Shown: positions 8,565 to 16,100, counted from the stretch's first letter. The stretch is DNA of 41,501 nt from Chitinophagales bacterium (GCA_947452995.1 CANGEV010000020.1:1-41501), one strand, 5' to 3'. Made by a program: numbers and translations. The notes: generated from the sequence alone by a model not told the origin.

Positions 8565-8714
8565 ATGAAGTCAAGTAGAAAATTACTTAAACCGAAGTCA
8601 GCATCCATTCAATTAGATACAAGATTGAATAAGCTAGAGAATCAGATTTTATTTCCTGAAAAGTTACAAAAGGCGAACGAAAAATTAAAAAGAATTGGCC
8701 TTCCATTAAAATAA
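8565..8714 (+). CDS. Small basic protein (49 aa) paired with the DUF6934 gene
   Basis: An ATG at 8565 opens 49 codons ending in TAA at 8712-8714. The protein is lysine-rich, starts MKSSRKLLKPK, then forms a likely amphipathic helix (LDTRLNKLENQ, FPEKLQKANEKLKRIGLP). It has no signal peptide. The segment FPEKLQKANEKL resembles short proteins I associate with DUF6934 genes in other Bacteroidota, but that is memory rather than a search. It lies 21 bases downstream of the DUF6934 stop, in the same AT-rich islet, and is probably cotranscribed. It could be a partner, antitoxin-like or DNA-binding peptide; the function is not known. Confidence 0.6.
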   Translation: MKSSRKLLKPKSASIQLDTRLNKLENQILFPEKLQKANEKLKRIGLPLK

Positions 8715-8798
8715 ATCGAGCACTTCAGATCAAAAGCCTGCCTTTCAGTTAAACGATATGCAGCCCTTTTTGCTATTAAAAAGCTCTCTAAAATTTGC

Positions 8799-8806
8799 TA
8801 CCTTTA
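8799..8806 (+). promoter_or_regulatory. Bacteroidota -7 box candidate (TACCTTTA)
   Basis: TACCTTTA differs from TAnnTTTG at the last base and lies 26 bases before the ATG of the B12-binding protein. No well-spaced -33 TTG was found. It would drive the B12-domain/hydratase pair separately from the DUF6934 islet. Confidence 0.4.
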
Positions 8807-8831
8807 CCCTGGTTTTAAAGCCAAAAACACT

Positions 8832-9245
8832 ATGCAAAAACCTATTCGTGTTTTAGTTGCTAAAGTTGGTTTAGATGGTCATGATCGTGGGGCAAAAGTA
8901 ATTGCCGCCGCCTTGCGGGATGCAGGGATGGAAGTCATTTATACCGGCCTCCGTCAGACACCCGAAATGGTTGTCAACGCTGCCATGCAAGAGGATGTCG
9001 ACGCCATCGGCGTTAGCATTCTAAGCGGTGCCCACAATACCGTATTCCCCAAGCTAATCACCCTCATGAAGGAAAGAGAAATGAATGATGTACTCCTAAC
9101 CGGTGGTGGTATCATCCCGGAAGAAGATGCGCAAAAGCTAATGGAAATGGGCGTCGGACAATTATTCCAGCCAGGCACCGACACACGCAATATCGCAGAA
9201 TACATTAAAACATGGGTGAGCACACACCGTGCACACTTAAAATAA
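8832..9245 (+). CDS. Stand-alone cobalamin-binding domain of methylmalonyl-CoA mutase type
   Basis: At 137 residues this is only the B12-binding Rossmann-like domain of an acyl-CoA mutase. The DxHxxG motif is Asp15-x-His17-xx-Gly20 in [10 protein letters not shown]; His17 would be the lower axial cobalt ligand. The supporting motifs GVSILSGAH and LLTGGGIIP also fit. Split mutases use such a separate small subunit with a catalytic TIM-barrel subunit encoded elsewhere; no barrel subunit, GTPase chaperone or epimerase is in this window. The gene is 7 bases upstream of an enoyl-CoA hydratase gene, suggesting a joint role in acyl-CoA metabolism such as propionate, odd-chain or branched-chain breakdown. 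Confidence 0.9.
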   Translation: MQKPIRVLVAKVGLDGHDRGAKVIAAALRDAGMEVIYTGLRQTPEMVVNAAMQEDVDAIGVSILSGAHNTVFPKLITLMKEREMNDVLLTGGGIIPEEDAQKLMEMGVGQLFQPGTDTRNIAEYIKTWVSTHRAHLK

Positions 9246-9252
9246 GCTCAAG

Positions 9253-10026
9253 ATGGAAACTCTATTGACTAGCCTAGAAAACAATATTTATACGATCACC
9301 ATCAACCGTCCGGATAAGATGAACGCGTTGAATGCACAAGTAATCGCTGATCTGCGTACCGCGATGCAACATGTATATGACAGTGAAGAAGTGCGTGGCG
9401 TCATCATCACCGGTGCAGGCGCTAAAGCATTTATCGCAGGCGCTGATATCGCTGAGTTCGCCGACTTCAACGCGAAGGAAGGTCGATTAATGGCTGCGAA
9501 CGGTCATGCAGTTTTTAACATGATTGAAAACTGCCCGAAGCCTGTCATCGCCGCTGTAAACGGCTTTGCCTTAGGTGGTGGTTGCGAACTAGCCATGGCG
9601 TGTCATGTACGTATCGCTGCTGAAAACGCGAAATTCGGTCAGCCGGAAGTAAACCTCGGTATTATCCCAGGTTATGGTGGAACACAACGTTTTGTACAAT
9701 ATATCGGGAAAGGAAAAGCACTTGAGTTGATGATGACCACCGATATGATCTCCGCAACAGAAGCGCATACACTCGGCCTGGTGAATCATGTAGTGGCGCC
9801 AGAAGCACTAATGACAAAGGCTGCTGATATGCTTGCAAAAATATTTACGAAAGGACCATTGGCCATCGCACGCGTGATCGCTTGCGTGAATGCCCATTTC
9901 GAAGCACAACAAGGCGGCTTCGAAAGAGAAATCAAAGAATTCGCCAATAGCTTCGATAGTACCGACTTCAAAGAAGGTACCACCGCTTTCGTTGAAAAAC
10001 GTAAAGCCAATTTTACCGGTAAATAA
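9253..10026 (+). CDS. Enoyl-CoA hydratase/isomerase (crotonase) family
   Basis: This 257-residue crotonase-fold enzyme is the usual size for a hydratase. The CoA/oxyanion-hole segments are GAGAKAFIAGADIAEF and VNGFALGGGCELA. Glu112 and Glu132 (GQPEVNLGIIPGYGG) are 20 residues apart, the spacing of the two catalytic glutamates in classical enoyl-CoA hydratase, so hydration of 2-enoyl-CoA is likely. The exact chain length or short-chain substrate cannot be read. It is coupled to the B12-domain gene (7-base gap) and followed by a strong terminator, giving a two-gene unit. Confidence 0.92.
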   Translation: METLLTSLENNIYTITINRPDKMNALNAQVIADLRTAMQHVYDSEEVRGVIITGAGAKAFIAGADIAEFADFNAKEGRLMAANGHAVFNMIENCPKPVIAAVNGFALGGGCELAMACHVRIAAENAKFGQPEVNLGIIPGYGGTQRFVQYIGKGKALELMMTTDMISATEAHTLGLVNHVVAPEALMTKAADMLAKIFTKGPLAIARVIACVNAHFEAQQGGFEREIKEFANSFDSTDFKEGTTAFVEKRKANFTGK

Positions 10027-10042
10027 AAAAGATCTTATTCGC

Positions 10043-10080
10043 AAAAGCCCTTCCAGATTAGTTCTCGAAGGGCTTTTTTT
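10043..10080. terminator. Bidirectional terminator
   Basis: AAAAGCCCTTC (10043-10053) pairs perfectly with GAAGGGCTTTT (10067-10077), followed by more T. It separates the convergent hydratase (+) and DUF423 (-) genes and has an A-run before and a T-run after, so it can work both ways. Confidence 0.9.
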
Positions 10081-10105
10081 ATGGATGCTGCATACGAATC
10101 TCTCC

Positions 10106-10483
10106 TTATTTATGCACAGTAAACATTTTCCATGCCATCCAAAGCCATCCTAAGATAAAGCCTACTCCTCCGATTGGTGTCACCGCCCCCCAAAGCTTTA
10201 CCTGCGTCGCCGTCAACATATACAAAGAGCCGCTAAAGAATACGATGCCGGCAACAAAAAACCAAGCCGCCATACCCAAGCCCGCTTCGGGATAACGATC
10301 CATCAAAACCGCTACTAGCCCTAATGCCATTACATGATAAAACTGATATTTCACCGCCTTATCCATGATATCCAAATAATACGGCGACAAAATATCTTTC
10401 AATTTATGCGCCGCAAAAGCACCGATTCCCACGGCAATGGCGCCGAATATTCCTGTTAGTAAAAATGCTAAACGTACACTCAT
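10106..10483 (-). CDS. DUF423 family small inner-membrane protein
   Basis: This 125-residue protein has four hydrophobic segments (about 4-24, 45-62, 68-90 and 95-118). The opening FLLTGIFGAIAVGIGAFAAH with a following LKDILSPYY, and YQFYHVMALG, are characteristic of the DUF423/YgdD family of integral membrane proteins. The function is unknown. It lies 19 bases downstream of ung on the same strand and is probably the last gene of that transcript. Confidence 0.9.
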   Translation of the reverse strand: MSVRLAFLLTGIFGAIAVGIGAFAAHKLKDILSPYYLDIMDKAVKYQFYHVMALGLVAVLMDRYPEAGLGMAAWFFVAGIVFFSGSLYMLTATQVKLWGAVTPIGGVGFILGWLWMAWKMFTVHK

Positions 10484-10502
10484 ATCGTTTATTTTTAATT
10501 TA

Positions 10503-11183
10503 TTAGTTTATCTGCCAATCGATTTCACCCTTGCCATGCTTCGCCAAATAAGCATTGCATTGCAAGAAATGCCTATTTCCAAAAAACTGTTTATGACTCG
10601 CTGCAAAGCTCGGATGCCCTGCTGTTAAAATCAAATGTTTTTTTTCATCAATCAAATTTACCTTACTCTTCGCAAAAGCACCCCATAGGATGAAGACAAG
10701 ATTTTCTCGTTCATTGGAAAGTTTATGAATGACTGCGTCTGTAAACTGCTCCCAGCCTATCTTCGCATGCGATGCCGGCTCGTTAGCTCGTACCGTCAAT
10801 ATTGCGTTTAACAAAAACACACCTTGCGTTGCCCACGCTAGCAAACAGCCGTGAGTAGGAACTTTATAAGTAGGATAGCAGGCCTGTAACTCCCGATAAA
10901 TATTCTTCAAGGAAGGCGGAAGCTTAACACCTTTGGGAACGCTAAAACATAAGCCATGTGCTTGTCCTTCGCCATGATAAGGATCCTGACCTAATATTAC
11001 CACTTTCACTTCATCGAACAGCGTTAAGTTAAACGCTTGAAATATGCATTCAGAAGGAGGATAGACAATAGCTCCTTGCTCACTTTCCTGCAATAAATAC
11101 TTTGTAATCTCGCGAAAATAAGGCGCTGCCAATTCTTCTTTAAGAACCCTATACCAGCTAGTTTCACGCAAGCTCAACTCCAT
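10503..11183 (-). CDS. ung: Uracil-DNA glycosylase, family 1
   Basis: Ung removes uracil from DNA to start base-excision repair. Of 226 residues, the water-activating motif GQDPYH sits at 65-70 (Asp67). GLCFSVP lines the uracil pocket, NAILTV supplies the uracil-specific asparagine, and HPSFAASHK (from His190) is the leucine-loop motif. Here the usual HPSPLS leucine-loop sequence reads HPSFAAS, a mild departure also found in other Bacteroidota-like Ungs as far as I recall. Its ATG shares one base with the stop of the upstream lipoprotein gene (TAATG), implying translational coupling. Confidence 0.95.
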   Translation of the reverse strand: MELSLRETSWYRVLKEELAAPYFREITKYLLQESEQGAIVYPPSECIFQAFNLTLFDEVKVVILGQDPYHGEGQAHGLCFSVPKGVKLPPSLKNIYRELQACYPTYKVPTHGCLLAWATQGVFLLNAILTVRANEPASHAKIGWEQFTDAVIHKLSNERENLVFILWGAFAKSKVNLIDEKKHLILTAGHPSFAASHKQFFGNRHFLQCNAYLAKHGKGEIDWQIN

Positions 11184-12220
11184 TATTCCACGAATCCTAA
11201 AGCTGCTGTTTTGGTACCACGACGCAAGCTATCTAATGAAACAGGATTTAATTTATAGCCACGTCTAACTTTCACATGGCGCGAAGCAAATAAGCCTAAA
11301 CCGCCAGTTATGTTTGTATACTCCGGTTGAACGCTGCCACTCGTAAAGCCCGACTGCGCATAGGCTACTTGCATATACGTATTAAAAAAGCCATTCCCTG
11401 AATACAACATCAAATCTAAATTACGCGTATGTCGTTCGATATTCGCATCTGCTTTCAACTTGGTGCGTAAAAAACTATAAAAATTCATCCCATCGAAAGT
11501 GGCATCTAGAGTCTCCCCATAACGATTCAACTCATTCGAAGAAACAATCCCTGAAGCAGGGGTCCAGTCGATAAATTTATACGTGGTGTCCTTACTAACT
11601 TTATTCACTTCATAATAATTCAAACGAACCACCACATCATATACTTTTCCATAAAGCGCAGAATTGAATTTATACACGATTTGATTCGCCGGAACGGTAC
11701 TTGGCTTGATAAAACTTAACGTAACATTTGTTTGCACCTCATTCGGCTGAATGAAGGTTGGTTTTTTGGTAATCCCGGTTGTCGCACTCGCAATAAGCGT
11801 TCCATCCGCCTTGCGCACCTCTAATTTATAAATACTGTCTGTCAACTTCCCTTTATAACGGTAGAACAAATTCGGACTTGTTGCAAAAACTCCTGCCTCC
11901 TTTTGAAAGCCGGGTATCGTATCGCCATTCACTAATTCAAAAGTAATCGTGCTATGTAAATTGTTATACGAATCATATCCAAGAATGGTCACCTTCGTAT
12001 CTTTTGGATAATAAAGTGAATCAGGATTCTGAGACATCGTGTAAGCACTTAATTTCTGGTCAACGAATACCTTTTCTAATTTGATGTATTGAATGCTACT
12101 GTCACCATTCAACAAACCATACACAACTGGAATCGACTTCCAATCTGCTGTCACTTGAAAATCATTTTTACAAGCTGCAAAAAGGGCTACTAACAAAAGG
12201 GCAAACAACCAATTTTTCAT
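11183..12220 (-). CDS. Outer-membrane/periplasmic lipoprotein, DUF4249-like
   Basis: The 345-residue protein starts with a lipoprotein signal (MKNWLFALLLVALFAAC, lipid Cys17). The rest looks like beta-rich Ig/transthyretin-type domains: YGLLNGDSSIQYIKLEKVF early, a central KYKLEVRKADGT-type strand region near GKLTDSIYKLEVRKADG, and a C-terminal ITGGLGLFASR motif. That layout resembles DUF4249 lipoproteins, which often accompany TonB-dependent receptors in Bacteroidota, but no receptor gene is nearby. The family call is tentative. It is the first gene of the lipoprotein-ung-DUF423 run and overlaps ung by one base. Confidence 0.7.
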   Translation of the reverse strand: MKNWLFALLLVALFAACKNDFQVTADWKSIPVVYGLLNGDSSIQYIKLEKVFVDQKLSAYTMSQNPDSLYYPKDTKVTILGYDSYNNLHSTITFELVNGDTIPGFQKEAGVFATSPNLFYRYKGKLTDSIYKLEVRKADGTLIASATTGITKKPTFIQPNEVQTNVTLSFIKPSTVPANQIVYKFNSALYGKVYDVVVRLNYYEVNKVSKDTTYKFIDWTPASGIVSSNELNRYGETLDATFDGMNFYSFLRTKLKADANIERHTRNLDLMLYSGNGFFNTYMQVAYAQSGFTSGSVQPEYTNITGGLGLFASRHVKVRRGYKLNPVSLDSLRRGTKTAALGFVE

Positions 12221-12277
12221 ACTGCTAAAATAGGCTTTGATAAGCGAGATTCCAATTTACTCCTCATCATTATTTCG

Positions 12278-12285
12278 TAATTTTA
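12278..12285 (+). promoter_or_regulatory. -7 box candidate (TAATTTTA) for the beta-flower gene
   Basis: TAATTTTA lies 17 bases upstream of the ATG at 12302 in the 81-base gap between divergent genes. It differs from TAnnTTTG at the last base. No convincing -33 element was seen. Confidence 0.3.
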
Positions 12286-12301
12286 GTTAAACAAATTCTA
12301 T

Positions 12302-12697
12302 ATGCATAAACTGTTATTTACCCTTAGCTTATTCATTATTTGTATACTTACGGCCTTCAGTCAAACCCTTAAAAACGGCTCCTACAGCACCATTGGCTAT
12401 ATTGATAACGGTACCGTTAAAGATGGAAATTATCGAATCATAGGCCATTTTGACAATGGTACCGTTAAGGACGCTAATTACCGAACACTAGGCTATTATG
12501 AAAACGGCACAGTCAAAGACGGAAGCTATCGTATCATCGGTTATTTTGAAAATGGCACCGTAAAAGACGGCAATTATCGCATCATGGGCTATTACGATAA
12601 TGGAACAGTTAAAGATGGCAGTTACCGGGTTATTGGCCATTACGAAGGCGTTCGACCAACATTCGCCGTATTGTTCTACTTTTTCTTTTTTACCTAG
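12302..12697 (+). CDS. Exported 5-fold beta-flower repeat protein
   Basis: The 131-residue protein has a signal peptide (MHKLLFTLSLFIICILTAFSQ), then a partial repeat and five consecutive 16-residue repeats of consensus NGTVKDGNYRIIGYFE. It ends in an aromatic tail LFYFFFFT. The repeat pattern and the Phe-rich end match the Bacteroidota 5-fold beta-flower family, known structurally but not functionally. Five repeats fit the five blades of the name. Periplasmic or surface location is inferred from the signal peptide. It is 84 bases upstream of the lutB-like gene, with an inverted repeat in between, so it may be a separate unit. Confidence 0.8.
   Translation: MHKLLFTLSLFIICILTAFSQTLKNGSYSTIGYIDNGTVKDGNYRIIGHFDNGTVKDANYRTLGYYENGTVKDGSYRIIGYFENGTVKDGNYRIMGYYDNGTVKDGSYRVIGHYEGVRPTFAVLFYFFFFT
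12407..12646 (+). repeat. Five 48-bp in-frame coding repeats
   Basis: Units begin at 12407, 12455, 12503, 12551 and 12599, each encoding 16 residues that start with NGTVKD. The protein units are nearly identical while many third positions differ, which indicates an old, selected repeat rather than a recent expansion. Confidence 0.95.
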
Positions 12698-12709
12698 CAA
12701 CTAAGACAA

Positions 12710-12758
12710 AGACGGAAAATCATTACTAATTATTCTCCATTAATTAGTAATTTCGTCT
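12710..12758 (+). promoter_or_regulatory. Inverted repeat overlapping the lutB-like promoter
   Basis: ATTACTAATTA (12722-12732) pairs perfectly with TAATTAGTAAT (12741-12751), with an 8-base spacer. Outside this, AGACG (12710-12714) matches CGTCT (12754-12758). The right arm overlaps TAATTTCG (12748-12755), a -7-like box 26 bases before the lutB ATG. It may be an operator, or a weak terminator of the beta-flower gene. Confidence 0.45.
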
Positions 12759-12781
12759 AACCTTTAGCCAAACTGTTTCCA

Positions 12782-14167
12782 ATGAGCGAAACCACAGAGA
12801 AATTCTTCGAGATGGCTGCGACGAAAGCCGCAGATAAAGAACATCGCCGTAAACTATTGTTCAACATCGGCAAGTATAACGACGCCGTTGTGAAGGGCAA
12901 AACACAATATGCCAATTTAGAGCTTGCACGTCAACGTGCTAAAAATATCAAATGGAAAGCCATCGAGCAACTCGATAAAATGTTGGTCCAGTTTGAAAGC
13001 AATTTCACCAATAATGGTGGAACGGTTATCTGGGCGCAGACAGGAGAAGAAGCGATTGAAGAAATTTATAAAATTGCCGAAGCCGCTGGTGCAAAGCAAG
13101 TAGTGAAAAGTAAGTCGATGGTGACGGAAGAAATCCATCTCAACGACGCACTCAAAGCAAAAAATATTGAATCAGTTGAAACCGATCTTGGCGAATACAT
13201 TCAACAATTAGATGGCGAAGCGCCGTACCATATCGTTACGCCAGCGATGCACAAGAGCAAAGAAGACGTAGCCCGTGTATTCCACGAACACCTCGGTACT
13301 CCGATCGACTATACGCCAGAACAACTGACGCTCGAAGCACGTGCCCGCCTCCGTGAGAAATACCTCACTTCGGACATCGGCGTTACCGGTGCCAACTTCA
13401 TCATTGCAGATACCGGCAGTATCCTCGTTTTAGAAAATGAAGGAAACGCTCGTCTTACTACCAGCTTCCCAAAAATACATATTGCAATCGTTGGTATTGA
13501 AAAGATGATTCCTTCTATCAATGATCTAGCACTATTCCTACCACTACTCGCTACCTACGGAACCGGCCAAAAAGTTTCTGTTTATAATAGCATTTTCAGC
13601 GGACCAAAACGCGCGGAAGAAGTCGATGGTCCGGAGCAAATGTATGTGATCTTATTAGATAATGGCCGCACCAATTTGCTTGCGCAAGCCGAACAACGTG
13701 AAGCACTCTACTGCATCCGTTGTGGCTCTTGCTTGAATGCGTGCCCGGTTTATAAAAATATTGGCGGACATACCTACGGGACAACCTATAGCGGACCTAT
13801 CGGCTCCGTTATCACCCCGCACTTCAAAGGAATGGAAGATTTCAAGCATTTGAGTCATGCCTCTTCCCTATGCGGCAACTGTACCGAAGTTTGTCCGATG
13901 AAAATCAACCTACATGAATTATTGCTTTTGAATCGTCGCGATGCGGTGCGTGAAGGGCATGTGAAAGGAACGGAGAAAACAGGCTGGATGGCCTGGAAAT
14001 GGGGCATGAGCAATCGTTTATTCATGAATACCGGAAGCGCTAAAATGCGTAACTATATTCTTACACGTTACTTCAGCAACTCATGGGGTAAACATCACGA
14101 CATGTTGAAGTTCCCTAAAAAATCGTTCAACCAAATGTGGAAAGACAAAAAGAAAGGAGCTGAATAA
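12782..14167 (+). CDS. lutB: LutB-like lactate utilisation iron-sulfur protein (LUD domain plus ferredoxin domain)
   Basis: The protein (461 residues) has an N-terminal LUD domain (DUF162; TGEEAIEEIYKIAEAAGAK, TGANFIIADTGSI) and a ferredoxin-type domain with CIRCGSCLNACP (Cys311, 314, 317, 321) and CGNCTEVCP (Cys364, 367, 371), enough for two 4Fe-4S clusters. In LutABC the complex oxidises L-lactate to pyruvate in the cytoplasm. Neither lutA (CCG domain) nor lutC is adjacent, so the partners must be elsewhere or the role differs. The length is the usual LutB/YkgF length. A bidirectional terminator follows directly. Confidence 0.9.
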   Translation: MSETTEKFFEMAATKAADKEHRRKLLFNIGKYNDAVVKGKTQYANLELARQRAKNIKWKAIEQLDKMLVQFESNFTNNGGTVIWAQTGEEAIEEIYKIAEAAGAKQVVKSKSMVTEEIHLNDALKAKNIESVETDLGEYIQQLDGEAPYHIVTPAMHKSKEDVARVFHEHLGTPIDYTPEQLTLEARARLREKYLTSDIGVTGANFIIADTGSILVLENEGNARLTTSFPKIHIAIVGIEKMIPSINDLALFLPLLATYGTGQKVSVYNSIFSGPKRAEEVDGPEQMYVILLDNGRTNLLAQAEQREALYCIRCGSCLNACPVYKNIGGHTYGTTYSGPIGSVITPHFKGMEDFKHLSHASSLCGNCTEVCPMKINLHELLLLNRRDAVREGHVKGTEKTGWMAWKWGMSNRLFMNTGSAKMRNYILTRYFSNSWGKHHDMLKFPKKSFNQMWKDKKKGAE

Positions 14168-14183
14168 AATCAGGCCTACACAT

Positions 14184-14219
14184 AAAAAAAGCGCGAAGCA
14201 TTTGCTCCGCGCTTTTTTT
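14184..14219. terminator. Bidirectional terminator
   Basis: An A-run plus GCGCGAAGCA (14184-14200) pairs with TGCTCCGCGC plus a T-run (to 14219), with one A-C mismatch and a short loop. It separates the convergent lutB-like (+) and DUF5777 (-) genes. Confidence 0.9.
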
Positions 14220-14237
14220 ATTATAGCCCCTATACGA

Positions 14238-15176
14238 TTAATAAATCGTGAAAGGACGACTGATATTAAATCCTAATCGTAAGCCTAAATATTTAGCTGG
14301 ATTATCCATACTCTTAATCAATGGCGTATTGCTATTCACTAAGAAATCTTGTTCTGTCAAACCACCCGTATTTACTATCGTTAAGTGAAATACGTGGCCG
14401 CCTGTTTCAATTTCATAGCCAATACCTAGTGGATTATAATAATTTCCAGCTTGACGCATATTGTCAAAATATTCAGAGAACGGCATGAAGTAATCTACGA
14501 TAATCGCACTACGCTTCGAAAACTTATAACGTGCTGCAAAGCCCATCGCGAATAAGTCGTTATTGTCGCCATAAGCTACATAGTTACGATGTAAATAAGT
14601 TGGCATCAATTGCACAGAGAAGTTAGAATTAAACTTACGAGCGATTAATGCTTGAGCACAATATTGCAAACGTTGCGCGCCATTTTGGAAGGATACCGGA
14701 GAAGTAGAATCTGTAGAAGCTGCCATCGAAGTAGTAGTTACAGAACCGAATAGTGTAACACTAACAGGATGCTTTTTATCCGTCATTTGACGTATCAAGC
14801 GATACTTTAAATAGCCATCCCACATTTCGTGTTGCTGCCCAAAACCTTTACTACGACCAACGGCTGCAGTAAGGCGTGAGTTAATACCGTATTCAAACGC
14901 GATACGGATATTAGCAATTTGATCGAAGCCGTACATATTGTGAATACCTCCACCGTAGTTAGAACCTACTGATCCGAAAACGTGCGAAATACGAACATCT
15001 AAGTCGTGTGCGCCTACCGTTTCAATACTATGACCCATATTCAAACGAGTCGTTTTAAACGTCGCCTTAACAAGCTCTGGTGCGTCATTCGACATCATGG
15101 CTGCAAGGTCGTCTTGAGCTTTCGTAACGCCGCTAAAACAAAACGCGAAAGCGAATAGTGCAAAATATTTTTTCAT
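14238..15176 (-). CDS. DUF5777 family outer-membrane beta-barrel protein
   Basis: This 312-residue exported protein has a signal peptide ending near VTKAQ. The body alternates short hydrophobic strands with loops and ends in NISRPFTIY, as in outer-membrane barrels. The segments LNMGHSIETVGAHDLDVRISHVFG-type opening and NIRIAFEYGINSRLTAAVG fit DUF5777. Its function is not established. It is the last of three tightly spaced genes (4- and 2-base gaps with YceI and cytochrome), a combination I recognise as recurrent in Bacteroidota and likely to work in an envelope electron-transfer or lipid-quinone process (inference). Confidence 0.85.
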   Translation of the reverse strand: MKKYFALFAFAFCFSGVTKAQDDLAAMMSNDAPELVKATFKTTRLNMGHSIETVGAHDLDVRISHVFGSVGSNYGGGIHNMYGFDQIANIRIAFEYGINSRLTAAVGRSKGFGQQHEMWDGYLKYRLIRQMTDKKHPVSVTLFGSVTTTSMAASTDSTSPVSFQNGAQRLQYCAQALIARKFNSNFSVQLMPTYLHRNYVAYGDNNDLFAMGFAARYKFSKRSAIIVDYFMPFSEYFDNMRQAGNYYNPLGIGYEIETGGHVFHLTIVNTGGLTEQDFLVNSNTPLIKSMDNPAKYLGLRLGFNISRPFTIY

Positions 15177-15180
15177 GAAA

Positions 15181-15744
15181 TTATTTCTTTGGATTTTCTG
15201 TCATTAAGCAATCAACTGTTACGTCCACAAAATCAGCTAGAGTAGCTGATAATACACTTGGCTTCTCGATTTTAAAGTCAGCCATGTATACGCGAAACTT
15301 CGCTGTACCATGAATCGTTCCTCCTTTAACAATAACTGTAATTGGTGCTTTGAAATCTTTGTCGACACCATGCATATTCATTTTACCAACCACTGACATT
15401 TGGTAAGTACCTTCTTTATGCAAATCAACTTTTTCATTATTATTTGGCACAATAGTACCATTGAAAGAAGCCCATGGATACTTTTCAGACTCCATATAGT
15501 TTTCGTTGTAATGCTCTTGCATCAAGGATTTAGGAAAGATAAAAGTCGACTGCTTTACACGGAAAGCAATTTTCAAGGCATCGATATTCATCAACATTTC
15601 AGCCGCTGTCGACTTAGCATCGATATCTTCCACGGAAGTAGAAGAGAAGAAACTGATCGTTCCTTTTTTAGTACCATAGATTTGTGCGTCAGCAAATTGA
15701 AGGCTCAAAAGTCCTACAAATAGGAAAGAAAGAATGTATTTCAT
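15181..15744 (-). CDS. YceI family periplasmic lipid/isoprenoid-binding protein
   Basis: Of 187 residues, a signal peptide ends at about residue 20 (FADAQ). The YceI lipocalin-like barrel follows: GTISFFSSTSVEDIDAKS, FRVKQSTFIFPKSLMQEHYN, YPWASFNGTI, and MHGVDKDFKAPITV. YceI proteins bind long isoprenoid or amphipathic ligands in a hydrophobic channel; several bind quinone-like molecules. The spacing of 2 bases to the upstream cytochrome gene and 4 bases to DUF5777 suggests a single operon. The ligand cannot be predicted. Confidence 0.92.
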   Translation of the reverse strand: MKYILSFLFVGLLSLQFADAQIYGTKKGTISFFSSTSVEDIDAKSTAAEMLMNIDALKIAFRVKQSTFIFPKSLMQEHYNENYMESEKYPWASFNGTIVPNNNEKVDLHKEGTYQMSVVGKMNMHGVDKDFKAPITVIVKGGTIHGTAKFRVYMADFKIEKPSVLSATLADFVDVTVDCLMTENPKK

Positions 15745-15746
15745 GA

Positions 15747-16100
15747 TTATTGTTTTTTACCATTATCTAACCAACAACGTAGTTGTTGTAATTCAGTTGC
15801 AGTCATGGTTCCTCCCATTGGCATATCTTGAATTGTGAACACATGATTATCTATAGAGGAAGCATGCAATGATACTTCCGTATAGGTCGTTAACGGAACA
15901 CGGGGTGATTGGTTAGCGGAATGACAGCTAGAACCTTGGCAATAGGTAGTCATAATTGGCTGAATATGCTTTGTGTAGGTGATGGTGTCACAAGCGCCCG
16001 GTTGCGTGACAACAGTTTTTACTTGCGCCGCTTTATCCTTCAAACAACCAACAGCTACGATAGATATTACAGTTGCTGCTAATAAAATATACTTTTTCAT
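15747..16100 (-). CDS. Small c-type cytochrome lipoprotein with CX4CH haem motif
   Basis: I chose the ATG at 16100 (117 residues) because it starts a lipoprotein signal (MKKYILLAATVISIVAVGC, Cys19); the longer frame from 16139 is poorer. The mature part has HIQPIMTTYCQGSSCH, a CX4CH haem-attachment site rather than CXXCH, and MPMGG further on, which offers a methionine ligand. It ends in QQLRCWLDNG, as in small cytochromes fused to membrane carriers. Spacers of four residues between the cysteines are known in cytochromes c3. Haem export genes ccmB and ccmC lie about 5-6 kb away on the same strand. Confidence 0.85.
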   Translation of the reverse strand: MKKYILLAATVISIVAVGCLKDKAAQVKTVVTQPGACDTITYTKHIQPIMTTYCQGSSCHSANQSPRVPLTTYTEVSLHASSIDNHVFTIQDMPMGGTMTATELQQLRCWLDNGKKQ

